Assembly: GCA_020853135.1 (NCBI GenBank)
Contig: JADYZO010000060.1
Location: forward strand, 1 to 64,000
DNA length: 64,000 nt
Origin: Gammaproteobacteria bacterium
Lineage (GTDB): Bacteria > Pseudomonadota > Gammaproteobacteria > Steroidobacterales > GCA-2729495
Reading direction: 5' to 3'
The position numbers were made by a program, and so were the translations under genes. This document shows, in pieces, positions 18,864 through 28,360 of this stretch. Every line of letters starts with the position of its first letter. Position 1 is the stretch's first letter. The notes beneath the pieces are model-generated. The model did no database searches. It was not told where the DNA came from and saw only the letters and a program-made list of their open reading frames with translations.

Positions 18864-19901
18864 TCAGTAGACGGCGAGGTCCTCGCTGATCTCCACGGGC
18901 CCGGCATAGTGCTTGTGCACATCGGCCAGGATGGCCTCCCGGTTGATGGCCTCGATGCCCGGCGAGGTGCCGATGTGCGTGATCACGACCTTCCTGACGC
19001 CAGCGGCTGCAGCCAGCCTGCCGACGTTCTCCGGCGTCAGGTGTTCCTGCACCATGTGGTCGATCAGCGGCTGCTGGTCGATTCCGGTGGCCGCCTGGCG
19101 CTTGCGCAGCGCCCCGACCACTGATTCCAGGTCGATCATCTCGCTCACCAGCAGGTCCGCACCCTTCGCGAGGTCCTCGACGGCGCGGCTCGGGCCGGTG
19201 TCGCCCGTGAACACGATCGAGCGGGCCGGGAGGTCGAAACGGTAGCTGTAGGAGCGGTCGATCCCATGCTCGGTCATGGGCAGCTTCATCGTGACGTAGT
19301 GCGAGTTCTCAACGGCGCGCACGGTGACCACCTCGTCCCGGTAGACCTCGCGTGCGGTCGTCGTCACCTCGATGTCCTTCCCGGAAAAGACGGATGCCAT
19401 GAGCGGCAGCCCGGGGATTTCCAGGCGGAACAGCGTTTCACCGGTGCGCAGCGCGCCGACGGTGTCGGTGACCAGCTGGCGGGTCCCGGGCGGGCCGTAG
19501 AAGACGACGGGCGCCTGCCGGCGGTCCGTCCAGTCCAGCGCCACGAATTCCATGATTCCGGCGGTGTGGTCGAGGTGCTGGTGGGTGATGAAGACGGCAT
19601 CCACGATGCTGGGCCGCACGCCGGCACGCACCAGCTGCCGTGCTGTTCCCGCCCCGACGTCGATCAGATAGGCCTTGCCACCGGCCTGCACCAGGTGTGC
19701 TGGCTGTGAGCGCCCGACGCGTGGAATGGGGCCACCGCCGGTACCGAGCATCACGAGCCGGTCCGTGGCGGGCCTGGGCTGGCTGGCTGCGGTGGCGGGT
19801 GGCGCGGAGGTTGCCTGTGGCGCGGCGGTGCTGGTGCCCGTCATGAATGGTGCCACCACTGCCAGGAACACCGGGGTGAGGAATCGTCTGTGCATGGCCA
19901 A
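18864..19901 (-). CDS. Secreted metallo-beta-lactamase-fold hydrolase (start possibly 19895)
   Basis: N-terminal signal-like segment FLTPVFLAVVAPFMTGTSTAAPQ; HQHLDHTAG metal-binding motif; LMVLGTGGGP-type N-terminus. Confidence 0.85.
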   Translation of the reverse strand: MAMHRRFLTPVFLAVVAPFMTGTSTAAPQATSAPPATAASQPRPATDRLVMLGTGGGPIPRVGRSQPAHLVQAGGKAYLIDVGAGTARQLVRAGVRPSIVDAVFITHQHLDHTAGIMEFVALDWTDRRQAPVVFYGPPGTRQLVTDTVGALRTGETLFRLEIPGLPLMASVFSGKDIEVTTTAREVYRDEVVTVRAVENSHYVTMKLPMTEHGIDRSYSYRFDLPARSIVFTGDTGPSRAVEDLAKGADLLVSEMIDLESVVGALRKRQAATGIDQQPLIDHMVQEHLTPENVGRLAAAAGVRKVVITHIGTSPGIEAINREAILADVHKHYAGPVEISEDLAVY

Positions 19902-19943
19902 CCCTCCGCTGTTGCCTGAAGCATCGGCTCTCAGGTCGCAGTG

Positions 19944-19958
19944 GTCAAGTTGCTTGTC
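19944..19958. promoter_or_regulatory. Degenerate operator-like site, GTCAAGTTGCTTGTC
   Basis: One mismatch to GTCAA-N5-TTGAC, about 45 bp upstream of the MBL-fold hydrolase gene. Confidence 0.4.
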
Positions 19959-20037
19959 GGATCAGCGATCGGCTGCCCGGCCAGGGGCCTGTGGCGGGGC
20001 GGGTGTGGTCTGGCGCGACCCGCGCCAGGCGGGGGCC

Positions 20038-20080
20038 GGCTGGGCAGCGGCGGGAGGTCTGCTCCCGCCGCTGCCCAGCC
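20038..20080. terminator. Strong hairpin downstream of the TonB receptor gene (19-bp perfect stem, 5-nt loop)
   Basis: GGCTGGGCAGCGGCGGGAG-GTCTG-CTCCCGCCGCTGCCCAGCC just past the stop at 20089 on the minus strand. Confidence 0.7.
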
Positions 20081-20088
20081 GGTGCAAC

Positions 20089-22275
20089 TCAGAAGTTGTA
20101 GGTCGCTTCCACGCCGATTTCGCGGAACCGGTCCGTGCCGATCACGTATGACATCGGATCCGTGACGACATTGACCGGGAAGGGGAACTGGAAAACGTGC
20201 GACTTGGTGTTTTCGTCCGTCAGGTTCCTGCCGAACAGCGCCACGACCCAACGGTCATTATCGATTCCCAATGCCACCCGGCCGTCGAGCCAGATCGTCG
20301 ACTTCTGCATGCTGTCCTTCACGTTCCGGTTACCGGTCATTTCCAGCCAGGTGTCATCGCGATACTGGGCCGACAGGGTTGACTTCAATGTCATCCTGTC
20401 GCCGACGGGCCGTTCGTACGTGACCGACAGGTTTCCGCTCCACTCCGGCGCCCAGCCCAGCCTGGCACCAGTGAGATCCTGGCTGCAGCTCGGGGGGTTG
20501 CCCCAGGCGCACTGGCCGCCCGGGAACTTGTCGTATTTGGCATCCAGATAGGCCATGCCTCCCTGCAGGCTCCACTGCTCGGCCACCCGCCATGAGCCAT
20601 CGAGCTCGAAGCCCCTGGATGTCGCCTTGGCGGCGTTTTTCGTCAGGAAGGCCGTTCCGGTCCACTGAGACACCTGCAGGTTCGTGAACTCGGTGTTGAA
20701 GGCCGTGGCGGCAATGAACGCACGGCCTTCCAGCAACCGCAGCTTCACGCCAGTTTCGTAGTTTTCCGATGATTCACCATTGATGATCCAGGTGTTTGCT
20801 GTCGTCGAGCGATCATTTCCCTGCCAGCCGCCGCTCTTCGAGCCTTCCGTATAGGACACATAGGCCATCAGGTCCGGGTTGGGTTGCCACTTCAGCTTCA
20901 CCCGGGGATCCAGTGTCGAGTCACTGCGCCGGCCGGAGAGCGTCAGCGTGGTCCAGGATGCCGGAGCGGTGGCTGATGCCGAGCGAACCTGCGTGGCGTT
21001 CTTATTGTCATCCGTGTAACGCAGGTCGCCGCTGAGGCTCCACTGGTCGTTGATGTTCCATGTCAGGCTGCCGAACAGGGAGTAGACATGGCTGTCCTGC
21101 CTGAAGGTTGAAGTGCCGGTGCCCACCGGTGAAACGGTTGCGGGCCTGATCCAGGCATCCGCCCGGAGTGGATCGATCTCGTTGTAGTGGAAATAGGCAC
21201 CGAAGAGGTATTCGAACGTGCCGCCCAGCACTGAGGCATAACGCAATTCCTGGGAGAACTGCTGGAAATCCTCGCGGAAATTGGTCAGGTAGGCAGCTTC
21301 CGGAACCGCCGAGGGGTTGATCCACTTGCTGTACTCGAACTGTGAATACGCAGTGATGGAGGTCAGCGTCCCTGACCCAAGGTCGAAGTTGAAGGTCAGT
21401 TCGGCGTTGGTGGCCTTGCTGTCGTCCGCATCCTTGTGCCAGACGTCACCTTCTTCCTTGTACTTGTCCTGCTTGTATCCCCTGGAGCGCAGGATCCGCT
21501 GGAAATTGCTTCCTTCGCTGTCGAAGTTTGCATATTCGAGTTTGAACAGTGCAGATATGTTGTCTACTGGCTGCCAGGCCAGGGAACCGCGGATGAGGAG
21601 GTTGTTGGATTCGGGTTCGTCCTTCCCGGTCACGGTGTTCTTGAGGTAGCCGCCGATATCCTGGTAGTTGACCGCAATCCGTCCCTGCAGATTGTCGGTC
21701 AGCGGGCCCGACACCACGCCGCCAACCTCCCATGACTCGTATTCGAATTCATAGCTGGCCTTGACATTGCCGACGAATTCCTTTGTTGGCTTGGCGGTGA
21801 TGACACTCACCGCGCCGGCACTGGTATTGATGCCAAAGGTCGCTCCCTGCGGGCCGCGCAGGACCTCCACGCGCTCGACGTCGAGGAACGGGGCCATGAA
21901 CTGCCGGCTCCGGCCGGCATAGACGCCGTCGACGAACAGTGCCACCGATTGCTCGACCGCGAGGTTGCCCGCCGTGGAGCCGATACCACGAATGAACACG
22001 GCATTGTTGCCAGGAGTCGAGTTGATGTACAGGCTGGGAACCAGACGATCGAGCTCATCCAGAGCCGTAATTTTGTAGTCGCTGATCAGGTCACCGCCAA
22101 CGACGGCTACTGATACCGGAACGTCGATGAGACGCTCCTCGCGTTTCTGTGCCGTGACGACGATTTCCGGCAGCGCCAGGCTGCTGGTCTGCTGGGCAAT
22201 CGCCGGTGAACCAGAGGCAATGGCCATCGCGAGTGCCGATCCGGCTGCGATGTGCTGGATCCCGAGTTGCGACAT
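20089..22275 (-). CDS. TonB-dependent receptor 1
   Basis: Signal-like N-terminus MSQLGIQHIAAGSALAMAIASGSPAIAQ; LPEIVVTAQKREERLIDVPVSV; VFIRGIGS; VEVLRGPQGATFGINTSAGAVSVITAKP. Confidence 0.93.
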   Translation of the reverse strand: MSQLGIQHIAAGSALAMAIASGSPAIAQQTSSLALPEIVVTAQKREERLIDVPVSVAVVGGDLISDYKITALDELDRLVPSLYINSTPGNNAVFIRGIGSTAGNLAVEQSVALFVDGVYAGRSRQFMAPFLDVERVEVLRGPQGATFGINTSAGAVSVITAKPTKEFVGNVKASYEFEYESWEVGGVVSGPLTDNLQGRIAVNYQDIGGYLKNTVTGKDEPESNNLLIRGSLAWQPVDNISALFKLEYANFDSEGSNFQRILRSRGYKQDKYKEEGDVWHKDADDSKATNAELTFNFDLGSGTLTSITAYSQFEYSKWINPSAVPEAAYLTNFREDFQQFSQELRYASVLGGTFEYLFGAYFHYNEIDPLRADAWIRPATVSPVGTGTSTFRQDSHVYSLFGSLTWNINDQWSLSGDLRYTDDNKNATQVRSASATAPASWTTLTLSGRRSDSTLDPRVKLKWQPNPDLMAYVSYTEGSKSGGWQGNDRSTTANTWIINGESSENYETGVKLRLLEGRAFIAATAFNTEFTNLQVSQWTGTAFLTKNAAKATSRGFELDGSWRVAEQWSLQGGMAYLDAKYDKFPGGQCAWGNPPSCSQDLTGARLGWAPEWSGNLSVTYERPVGDRMTLKSTLSAQYRDDTWLEMTGNRNVKDSMQKSTIWLDGRVALGIDNDRWVVALFGRNLTDENTKSHVFQFPFPVNVVTDPMSYVIGTDRFREIGVEATYNF

Positions 22276-22406
22276 GGAACCTCCCCTCGATATATGCAGG
22301 ACTGTGAAGTGGCATTGACCTGTCGATGGCGGACCCGCGCCGTCAGTTTGTCTGCGTGGTGACCGCAAATCCCCTTCTGGCCAACCTACTTGAGCGGCGG
22401 TAAGCT

Positions 22407-22421
22407 GTCAATTGAATTGAC
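22407..22421. promoter_or_regulatory. Candidate operator site 3, GTCAATTGAATTGAC
   Basis: GTCAA-N5-TTGAC palindrome in the divergent TonB receptor / oxidoreductase intergenic region. Confidence 0.7.
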
Positions 22422-22511
22422 GCCGTCTTCATTTTTCCCCGGGTGTTATCCCGGAGAATGGGGCCGTGACCCCTGACCAGCGGTTGTGACTTCACGGGCA
22501 GGAGCACATTC

Positions 22512-23528
22512 ATGCAGACCATGCGCGCAGTCCTCTGCCAGCGCCACGGGCCGCCCCAGTCACTGGAACTGGGTACGGCAGCGGTGCCGCAGCCCGGGCC
22601 GGGGCAGGTGCGCATCCGCGTCGCCGCCTGCGGCATCAATTTCCCGGACCTGCTCCTGGTCGCCGGCACGTATCAGGACAAGCCGCCGCTGCCGTTCATC
22701 CCGGGCGGCGAGGTGGCGGGCGTCATCGAGCAGGCCGGGCCCGGCACGGGGTTGCTGCGCGCAGGCCAGCAGGTCATGGCCGCGACGCTCCTCGGCGGCC
22801 TTGCCGAATACGTGGTGGTGGCAGCCAGGGATGTCGAGGTCCTGCCACCGTGCCTGAGCCCCGAGGAGGGCGCGGCATTTCCCGGGGTCTACGGCACGGC
22901 CTATCACGCCCTGGTGCAGCGCGCGCAGCTGCGCGCCGGCGAGACCCTGCTGGTGCTGGGCGCTGCGGGTGGCACCGGGATCGCGGCCGTGCAGCTCGGT
23001 CGGGCGCTGGGCGCGCGGGTGCTGGCAGCGGCCGGCAGCGACGCCAAGCTGGCTTTCCTCGAGGCGCAGGGAGCCGATGCCGTCATCAATTACCGGACCA
23101 CCGCGCTGCGCGATGCGCTGCGCGGGCTCACCGGGGGCCGTGGTGCCGATGTCGTCTTCGATCCGGTCGGCGGGGAACTCTTCGACCAGGCCACCCGCTG
23201 CCTCAACTGGAACGGGCGTCTGCTGGTGGTGGGTTTCGCCAGCGGGACGATCGGCCGCTTGCCCGCCAACCTCGCGCTCCTCAAGGGTTACGCGCTGGTT
23301 GGCGTGTACTACGGGCGGTTTCGCGAGGAGCAGCCGGCCGAGGCGGCAGCCAACGCGCAGGCATTGCGTGCACTGGTGGATGCCGGGAAGATCAGGCCGC
23401 CGATCCATCGCGTATTCCCGCTGGAGGAGGCGGCCGCGGCGCTCGCCTGCCTGCAGGACCGCACCGTGATGGGCAAGGTCGTGGTCACGATCGGCGGCCG
23501 GCAGGGCGCCTTCCATTCCGCAGCCTGA
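22512..23528 (+). CDS. NADPH:quinone oxidoreductase family protein (MDR superfamily)
   Basis: MRAVLCQRHGPPQSLELG...VRIRVAACGINFPDLLLVAGTYQDKPPLPFIPGGEVAGVIEQAG...LLVLGAAGGTGIAAVQLGRALGARVLAAAGSDAKLAF. Confidence 0.92.
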   Translation: MQTMRAVLCQRHGPPQSLELGTAAVPQPGPGQVRIRVAACGINFPDLLLVAGTYQDKPPLPFIPGGEVAGVIEQAGPGTGLLRAGQQVMAATLLGGLAEYVVVAARDVEVLPPCLSPEEGAAFPGVYGTAYHALVQRAQLRAGETLLVLGAAGGTGIAAVQLGRALGARVLAAAGSDAKLAFLEAQGADAVINYRTTALRDALRGLTGGRGADVVFDPVGGELFDQATRCLNWNGRLLVVGFASGTIGRLPANLALLKGYALVGVYYGRFREEQPAEAAANAQALRALVDAGKIRPPIHRVFPLEEAAAALACLQDRTVMGKVVVTIGGRQGAFHSAA

Positions 23529-23539
23529 GGTCTTGTGCC

Positions 23540-24271
23540 ATGACTTCGACGATCAGGAAACGCCCCGGCTCGATGCCCCGCATCGCCTGGTTCCTCGGCC
23601 GGGAGTACGTCACGCGCCTGTATGACAGGTACATCCGCCGCCAGAGCCGCGAGCATGCGGTGCTCGAGTACGTGGTGCGCCACGCCACCCGGGGCTCGCC
23701 CGGTTCGGTCCTGCAGACCATGGACACGTTTGCCAGGGAGCGGCGCTGGTTGCAGAACGTCGGCCCGAGCAAGGGCGCCGTCCTGCTGCAGGCGCTGCGC
23801 GATGCGCAGGCGAGGCGCGTGCTCGAGATCGGCAGCTACTGCGGCTATTCGGCGACGCTCATCGGCAATTACCTCGCGGCGCATGGTGGGCAGCTGACGG
23901 CGATCGAGCTCAGCCGGCGCAATGCCGAGGTGGCCCGCCAGGTCGTCGCACACGCCGGGCTGGCTTCGACGGTGACGTTCCGCCGGGGCACGCTGGAGAC
24001 CGAGATCGGCGCGCTGGCCGGCCCGTTCGACCTGGTCTTCCTCGACCACTGGAAGGACGTCTATCTCCCCGACCTGCGCCGGCTGGAGGATGCCGGGCTG
24101 CTGCGTCCGGGCACCATCGTCGTGGCGGACAACGTGGGGTTCTTCGACGTCACCGACTATCTCGAACACGTGCGCAACTGCGGCCGCTACCGCAGCCGCT
24201 TCGAACGCGCCAGCGTCGAGTACCAGGACGCGCTGGAAGACGGCGTGGAAGTCTCGGTGTTCACCGGCTGA
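23540..24271 (+). CDS. Catechol O-methyltransferase-like (COMT) protein
   Basis: [28 protein letters not shown]...[19 protein letters not shown]...[36 protein letters not shown], closely resembling the animal COMT core. Confidence 0.88.
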   Translation: [243 protein letters not shown]

Positions 24272-24283
24272 CCGGCGCCGCGC

Positions 24284-25852
24284 CTACACCTGGCGCGGCC
24301 GCGTTTCCCAGAACGGCGCGCGCAGCTCGCGCTTGAGGATCTTGTTGGCGCCGCTCAGCGGGAAGGGCGCGGTGCGGAAGTCGATGCTGCGCACGCATTT
24401 GTACCCGGCCAAGTGCCCGCGGCAGTGGGCGATCAGCTCCTCGGTGCTGGCGGTACACCCTTCGCGCAGCCGGACCACGGCATGTACGCGCTCGCCCCAG
24501 CGCTCGTCGGGCACGCCAAACACCGCGCACTCGGCCACCGCCGGGTGCGCGCCGAGCACGTTCTCGACTTCCTGCGAGTACACGTTCTCGCCCCCGGTGA
24601 TGATCATGTCCTTGACCCGGTCGACGATGTAGAGGAAGCCATCCGCATCGAGGTGGCCTGCATCGCCGGTGTGCAGCCAGCCATTGCGGTTCACGCGGGC
24701 GGTTTCCTCCGGCTGGTTCCAGTAGCCGGGCGACACGGTCAGCCCGCGCACGCAGATCTCGCCAACCTGGCCTGCGGGCACGGGCCTGTCGTCGGCGTCG
24801 AGGATGACGACCTCGGTGCCGACGATCGGCTGGCCTGCGGACCGGAGCCGGCCTTCCCCATGCGCGCCCGGCAGGTGGTGTTCGGGCTTCAGCACCGAGA
24901 TGTTCGGCCCGCCCTCGGTCTGGCCGTAGACCTGGTAGAGCCTGACCTGCGGCATTGCCTCGAGCGTCCGCCGCAGCAGGGATTCCGGGATGGGTGATCC
25001 CCCGTAGGAGATGCGCCGCAGGCTGGAGAGATCGAAGCCGGCGATGTCCGGGTGCGCGAGGATCGCCGTCATCATCGTGGGCACCAGCGCCATCTTGGTG
25101 ACTCGCTCGCCGGCGATCGTCTGCAGGACCGCCTGCGCATCGAAGCGGGGCATCAGGCAGACCCCGGCGGCGAGCACCGTCGCCGCGACTGAATTGAGGC
25201 CGCCGACGAGATGGAACATCGGTGCCACGATGAGGAGCAGGTCATCGCGGGCAACGCCGATCTCGAACGCCCACTGCAGCGTGTTGGTGATGATCCCCGC
25301 GTGCGTCAGCATGACGCCCCTGGGGCGCCCGGTGGTACCGCCGGTGTAATACAGCGCGAACAGATCATCGCCGCCGCGCCCCGCGTCGACGGCCGGGGTG
25401 GCGTCCGCCAGCAGGGCCTCGAACGGGCCAGGTCCCTGCGCGCAGCCGCTGCTGTCGGCATGCACGAGCCGCTCGATGGCAGGCGCCAGGGCGTGCAGCC
25501 TGGCGGCGGTGGCCGTGAAGCCCTCGTCCACGACCAGGAAGCGGCTCCCGGAATCATCCAGGCAATGGGCCAGCTCCTCCAGGCTGAGGCGGGTGTTGAG
25601 CGGAACCGCGATACCGCCGGCCCACGGGATGGCGAACAGCAGCTGGAAGTAGATGTCGCTGTTGCCGGCGAGGATCGCCACGCGGTCGCCTGGCGCGAGC
25701 CCGGTCTCGCGCAACAGCGCCGCGATCCGCTGCACCCGGTCCAGCGTGAGTGCCCAGCTGGTCTGGCGCCCCTGGCAGCGGCTGGCGATCCCCCGGGGAT
25801 TGACCGTTGCCGCGCGGCGCAACGCCTGGGCCAGCGAGCAGTGGGTGGTCAA
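24284..25852 (-). CDS. AMP-dependent acyl-CoA synthetase/ligase 1
   Basis: YYTGGTTGRPRGVMLTHAG...QVYGQTEGGPNIS...GWLHTGDAGHLDADGFLYIVDRVKDMIITGGENVYSQEVENVLGAHPAVAECAVFGVPDERWGERVHA. Confidence 0.94.
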   Translation of the reverse strand: MTTHCSLAQALRRAATVNPRGIASRCQGRQTSWALTLDRVQRIAALLRETGLAPGDRVAILAGNSDIYFQLLFAIPWAGGIAVPLNTRLSLEELAHCLDDSGSRFLVVDEGFTATAARLHALAPAIERLVHADSSGCAQGPGPFEALLADATPAVDAGRGGDDLFALYYTGGTTGRPRGVMLTHAGIITNTLQWAFEIGVARDDLLLIVAPMFHLVGGLNSVAATVLAAGVCLMPRFDAQAVLQTIAGERVTKMALVPTMMTAILAHPDIAGFDLSSLRRISYGGSPIPESLLRRTLEAMPQVRLYQVYGQTEGGPNISVLKPEHHLPGAHGEGRLRSAGQPIVGTEVVILDADDRPVPAGQVGEICVRGLTVSPGYWNQPEETARVNRNGWLHTGDAGHLDADGFLYIVDRVKDMIITGGENVYSQEVENVLGAHPAVAECAVFGVPDERWGERVHAVVRLREGCTASTEELIAHCRGHLAGYKCVRSIDFRTAPFPLSGANKILKRELRAPFWETRPRQV

Positions 25853-26895
25853 GGGGCGCCGCTGCGCTGGAAACGCAGGATGCCGGCCGCATCACTGCTG
25901 CGGACCAGCTCCCCCTTGTGGTACAGGTGATTGAGGTGGGCGATGGACTCGCCCATTGCAAAGGGGATCTGCTGCGAGTCCAGGCGGCGGCTGAACAGCA
26001 CCTGCATGATGTCGGCCGCGCAGCGGGGTTCCCGGCAGGCGTCCAGCACCTCCTGCAGCCGCAGCGCATGGTGCCTGGCGAGGAACGCGAGCCGCGGGTG
26101 CAGGCCCGTGAACGGGGTGCCATGGGCCGGGAGCACCAGCGTCTGCGCCGGCAGCTCCCCGAAGCGATCGAGCGATGCCAGGAACAGGCGCACCGGATCA
26201 CCCTCGGGGTCGAGGTGCCAGACGCTGATGTGCGGGGTGATCGCCGGCAGGATCTGGTCGCCGGCCAGGAGCACATCCAGCGCGGAGCAGTGCAGCGTCG
26301 CATGTTCGGGCGAGTGCCCGCGCCCGACGATGACCTGCCAGTCATGCGCGCCGATGCGCAGCACCTGCCCGTCCTGGAGAACGTTGAAGTCCGGCGGAAC
26401 CCCCGCAACGTTGCGGCGGTAGGAGGCGCCCCAGTTGGCCATGCCGGCCAGGTGCTCACCGGCAAGGCCATGCCTGCGGAAGAAGTCCGTGCGGACCTGG
26501 TTGTCCTCGCTGAACAGGCGGGCGGCCACGCGGTGTTCGCCCGCCGTCATCCAGATCCCGCAGTCCGCCTGTCCGGCGAGCCATGCCGCGAGTCCGATGT
26601 GGTCGGGGTGGTAGTGCGTGACGATGATGCGCGTCACGGGCCGCCCCAGCATCGGGCCCGCACGCAGCGCGAGCCAGAGGTCGCGGATCGGCTGGGAGTT
26701 CAGGCCCGTGTCGACGATGCACCAGCCATCGCCATCCTCGATCAGCCACAGGTTGATGTGGTTGAGCGCAAAGGGCAGCGGCATGCGCAGCCAGAACACC
26801 CCGGGCGCCACTTCGATCGTCGCTGCCGGGGCCGGGAGCGCCGGGAACGGGCAGACGATGCCGTCACTCGCCTGCAGGGGCATGCTGTTGCTCAC
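25849..26895 (-). CDS. Metallo-beta-lactamase-fold hydrolase (cytoplasmic, LACTB2-like layout)
   Basis: GDGWCIVDTGLNSQPIRDLW...IIVTHYHPDHIGLAAWLAGQ...GRGHSPEHATLHCSALDVLLAGDQILP. Confidence 0.88.
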   Translation of the reverse strand: MSNSMPLQASDGIVCPFPALPAPAATIEVAPGVFWLRMPLPFALNHINLWLIEDGDGWCIVDTGLNSQPIRDLWLALRAGPMLGRPVTRIIVTHYHPDHIGLAAWLAGQADCGIWMTAGEHRVAARLFSEDNQVRTDFFRRHGLAGEHLAGMANWGASYRRNVAGVPPDFNVLQDGQVLRIGAHDWQVIVGRGHSPEHATLHCSALDVLLAGDQILPAITPHISVWHLDPEGDPVRLFLASLDRFGELPAQTLVLPAHGTPFTGLHPRLAFLARHHALRLQEVLDACREPRCAADIMQVLFSRRLDSQQIPFAMGESIAHLNHLYHKGELVRSSDAAGILRFQRSGAP

Positions 26896-27062
26896 TGGGC
26901 GTCCACCGGGAAGCAGGGTTGGCGGGGCGCGGGATGCGCGACAAGGGAGCCTTTCAGCGGCATTCTAGGCAATCATGCACAGGGGCTCAACGAAGGCCGG
27001 CGCAGGGTCCCGGCCAGCCGGGCCGGGGCCGGGCGTCATGCTGGACGCTGGCGGGGTTCCTT

Positions 27063-27082
27063 GTTTAACATGGTTTAACATG
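27063..27082 (+). repeat. Tandem 10-bp repeat (GTTTAACATG x2) abutting operator site 4
   Basis: GTTTAACATG at 27063-27072 and 27073-27082, contiguous with GTCAATACAATTGAC. Confidence 0.75.
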
Positions 27083-27096
27083 TCAATACAATTGAC
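27082..27096. promoter_or_regulatory. Candidate operator site 4, GTCAATACAATTGAC
   Basis: GTCAA-N5-TTGAC palindrome between the divergent MBL/ligase and thiolase operons. Confidence 0.7.
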
Positions 27097-27149
27097 TACT
27101 GAAGACGACCTCGAGCCGGGTCACCGGCCGCACATCGGAGGCCACCAGA

Positions 27150-28358
27150 ATGACTGAGGCGTTCATTTTCGATCACGTGCGCACGCCGCGCGGACGCGGC
27201 AAGCCGAACGGCAGCCTGCACGAGATCCCCTCCATCGAGCTGGCCACGCAGGCGCTGCGGGCCATCCGCGACCGCAACTCGCTGGACACCGGCCGGGTCG
27301 ACGATGTCGTGCTCGGTTGCGTCGGGCCGATCGGCGAGCAGGGCGCCAATATCGCGCGCGTCGCCACGCTCAATGCGGGCTACGCCATCAGCGTCCCCGG
27401 CAAGCAGCTCAACCGCTTCTGCGCCTCGGGGCTGGAGGCGGTCAACACCGCCGCGGCGCAGGTGATGTCCGGCCAGTCGGACCTCTGCATCGCCGGAGGC
27501 GTGGAGGCCCTCTCGCGCGTGGCCATGGGTTCCGATGGCGGCGCCTGGGCGGTGGATCCCGCGGTGGCGCACCGCACGCGCTACATCCCGCAGGGCATCA
27601 GCGCGGACCTGCTCGCAACCCTCTACGGCATCACGCGGGACGCGGTGGACCGCTATGCGCTCGAGAGCCAGCGCCGGGCTGCCCACGCCTGGGAGCAGGG
27701 GCATTTCCGCCGGTCCATCGTCCCCGTCGTCGACCAGCTGGGCCTCACGGTCCTGGATCGCGATGAGCACATGCGCCCCGGCACGACCCTCGAGGAGCTG
27801 GCGGGCCTGAAGCCCTCCTTCGACCGCATGGGCGAGGACTTCGGCTTCGACGCCATCGCCCTGCAGCGCTATCCGCAGGTCGAGCGCATCGACCACATAC
27901 ATCATGCGGGCAACTCCAGCGGCATCGTCGACGGCGCTGCCGCGACGCTCATCGGCACGCGGGAGATGGGCAAGGCGCTGGGGCTGACCCCGCGGGCGCG
28001 CATCGTCGGCTTCGCCTCGACGGGCACCGAGCCGACCATCATGCTGACGGGGCCGGCGCCCTCGGCGGAGAAGGTGCTCGGGCGCTGCGGGATGAAGGTG
28101 GGCGACATCGACCTGTTCGAGGTCAACGAAGCCTTCGCGGCCGTCGTGCTCCGGTTCATGCAGGCGCTGGACGTCCCTCACGACAAGGTCAATGTCAACG
28201 GCGGGGCCATTGCGCTCGGCCATCCGCTGGGGGCGACCGGCGCCATGATCCTCGGCACCGCGCTCGATGAACTCGAGCGGCGCGACCTGCGCACGGCGCT
28301 GGTGACCCTCTGCGTGGGCGCCGGCATGGGTACCGCCACCATCATCGAGCGTGTCTGA
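27150..28358 (+). CDS. Acetyl-CoA C-acyltransferase (thiolase)
   Basis: [32 protein letters not shown]...[22 protein letters not shown]...[18 protein letters not shown]...[17 protein letters not shown]. Confidence 0.95.
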   Translation: MTEAFIFDHVRTPRGRGKPNGSLHEIPSIELATQALRAIRDRNSLDTGRVDDVVLGCVGPIGEQGANIARVATLNAGYAISVPGKQLNRFCASGLEAVNTAAAQVMSGQSDLCIAGGVEALSRVAMGSDGGAWAVDPAVAHRTRYIPQGISADLLATLYGITRDAVDRYALESQRRAAHAWEQGHFRRSIVPVVDQLGLTVLDRDEHMRPGTTLEELAGLKPSFDRMGEDFGFDAIALQRYPQVERIDHIHHAGNSSGIVDGAAATLIGTREMGKALGLTPRARIVGFASTGTEPTIMLTGPAPSAEKVLGRCGMKVGDIDLFEVNEAFAAVVLRFMQALDVPHDKVNVNGGAIALGHPLGATGAMILGTALDELERRDLRTALVTLCVGAGMGTATIIERV

Positions 28359-28360
28359 CC

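Noticed and set aside
11729-27100. Operator motifs as simple -35 boxes (TTGAC)
   Set aside because: A -35 box explains one half-site but not the conserved inverted GTCAA half, the fixed 5-bp spacer or the restriction to this island; overlap with a -35 remains possible.
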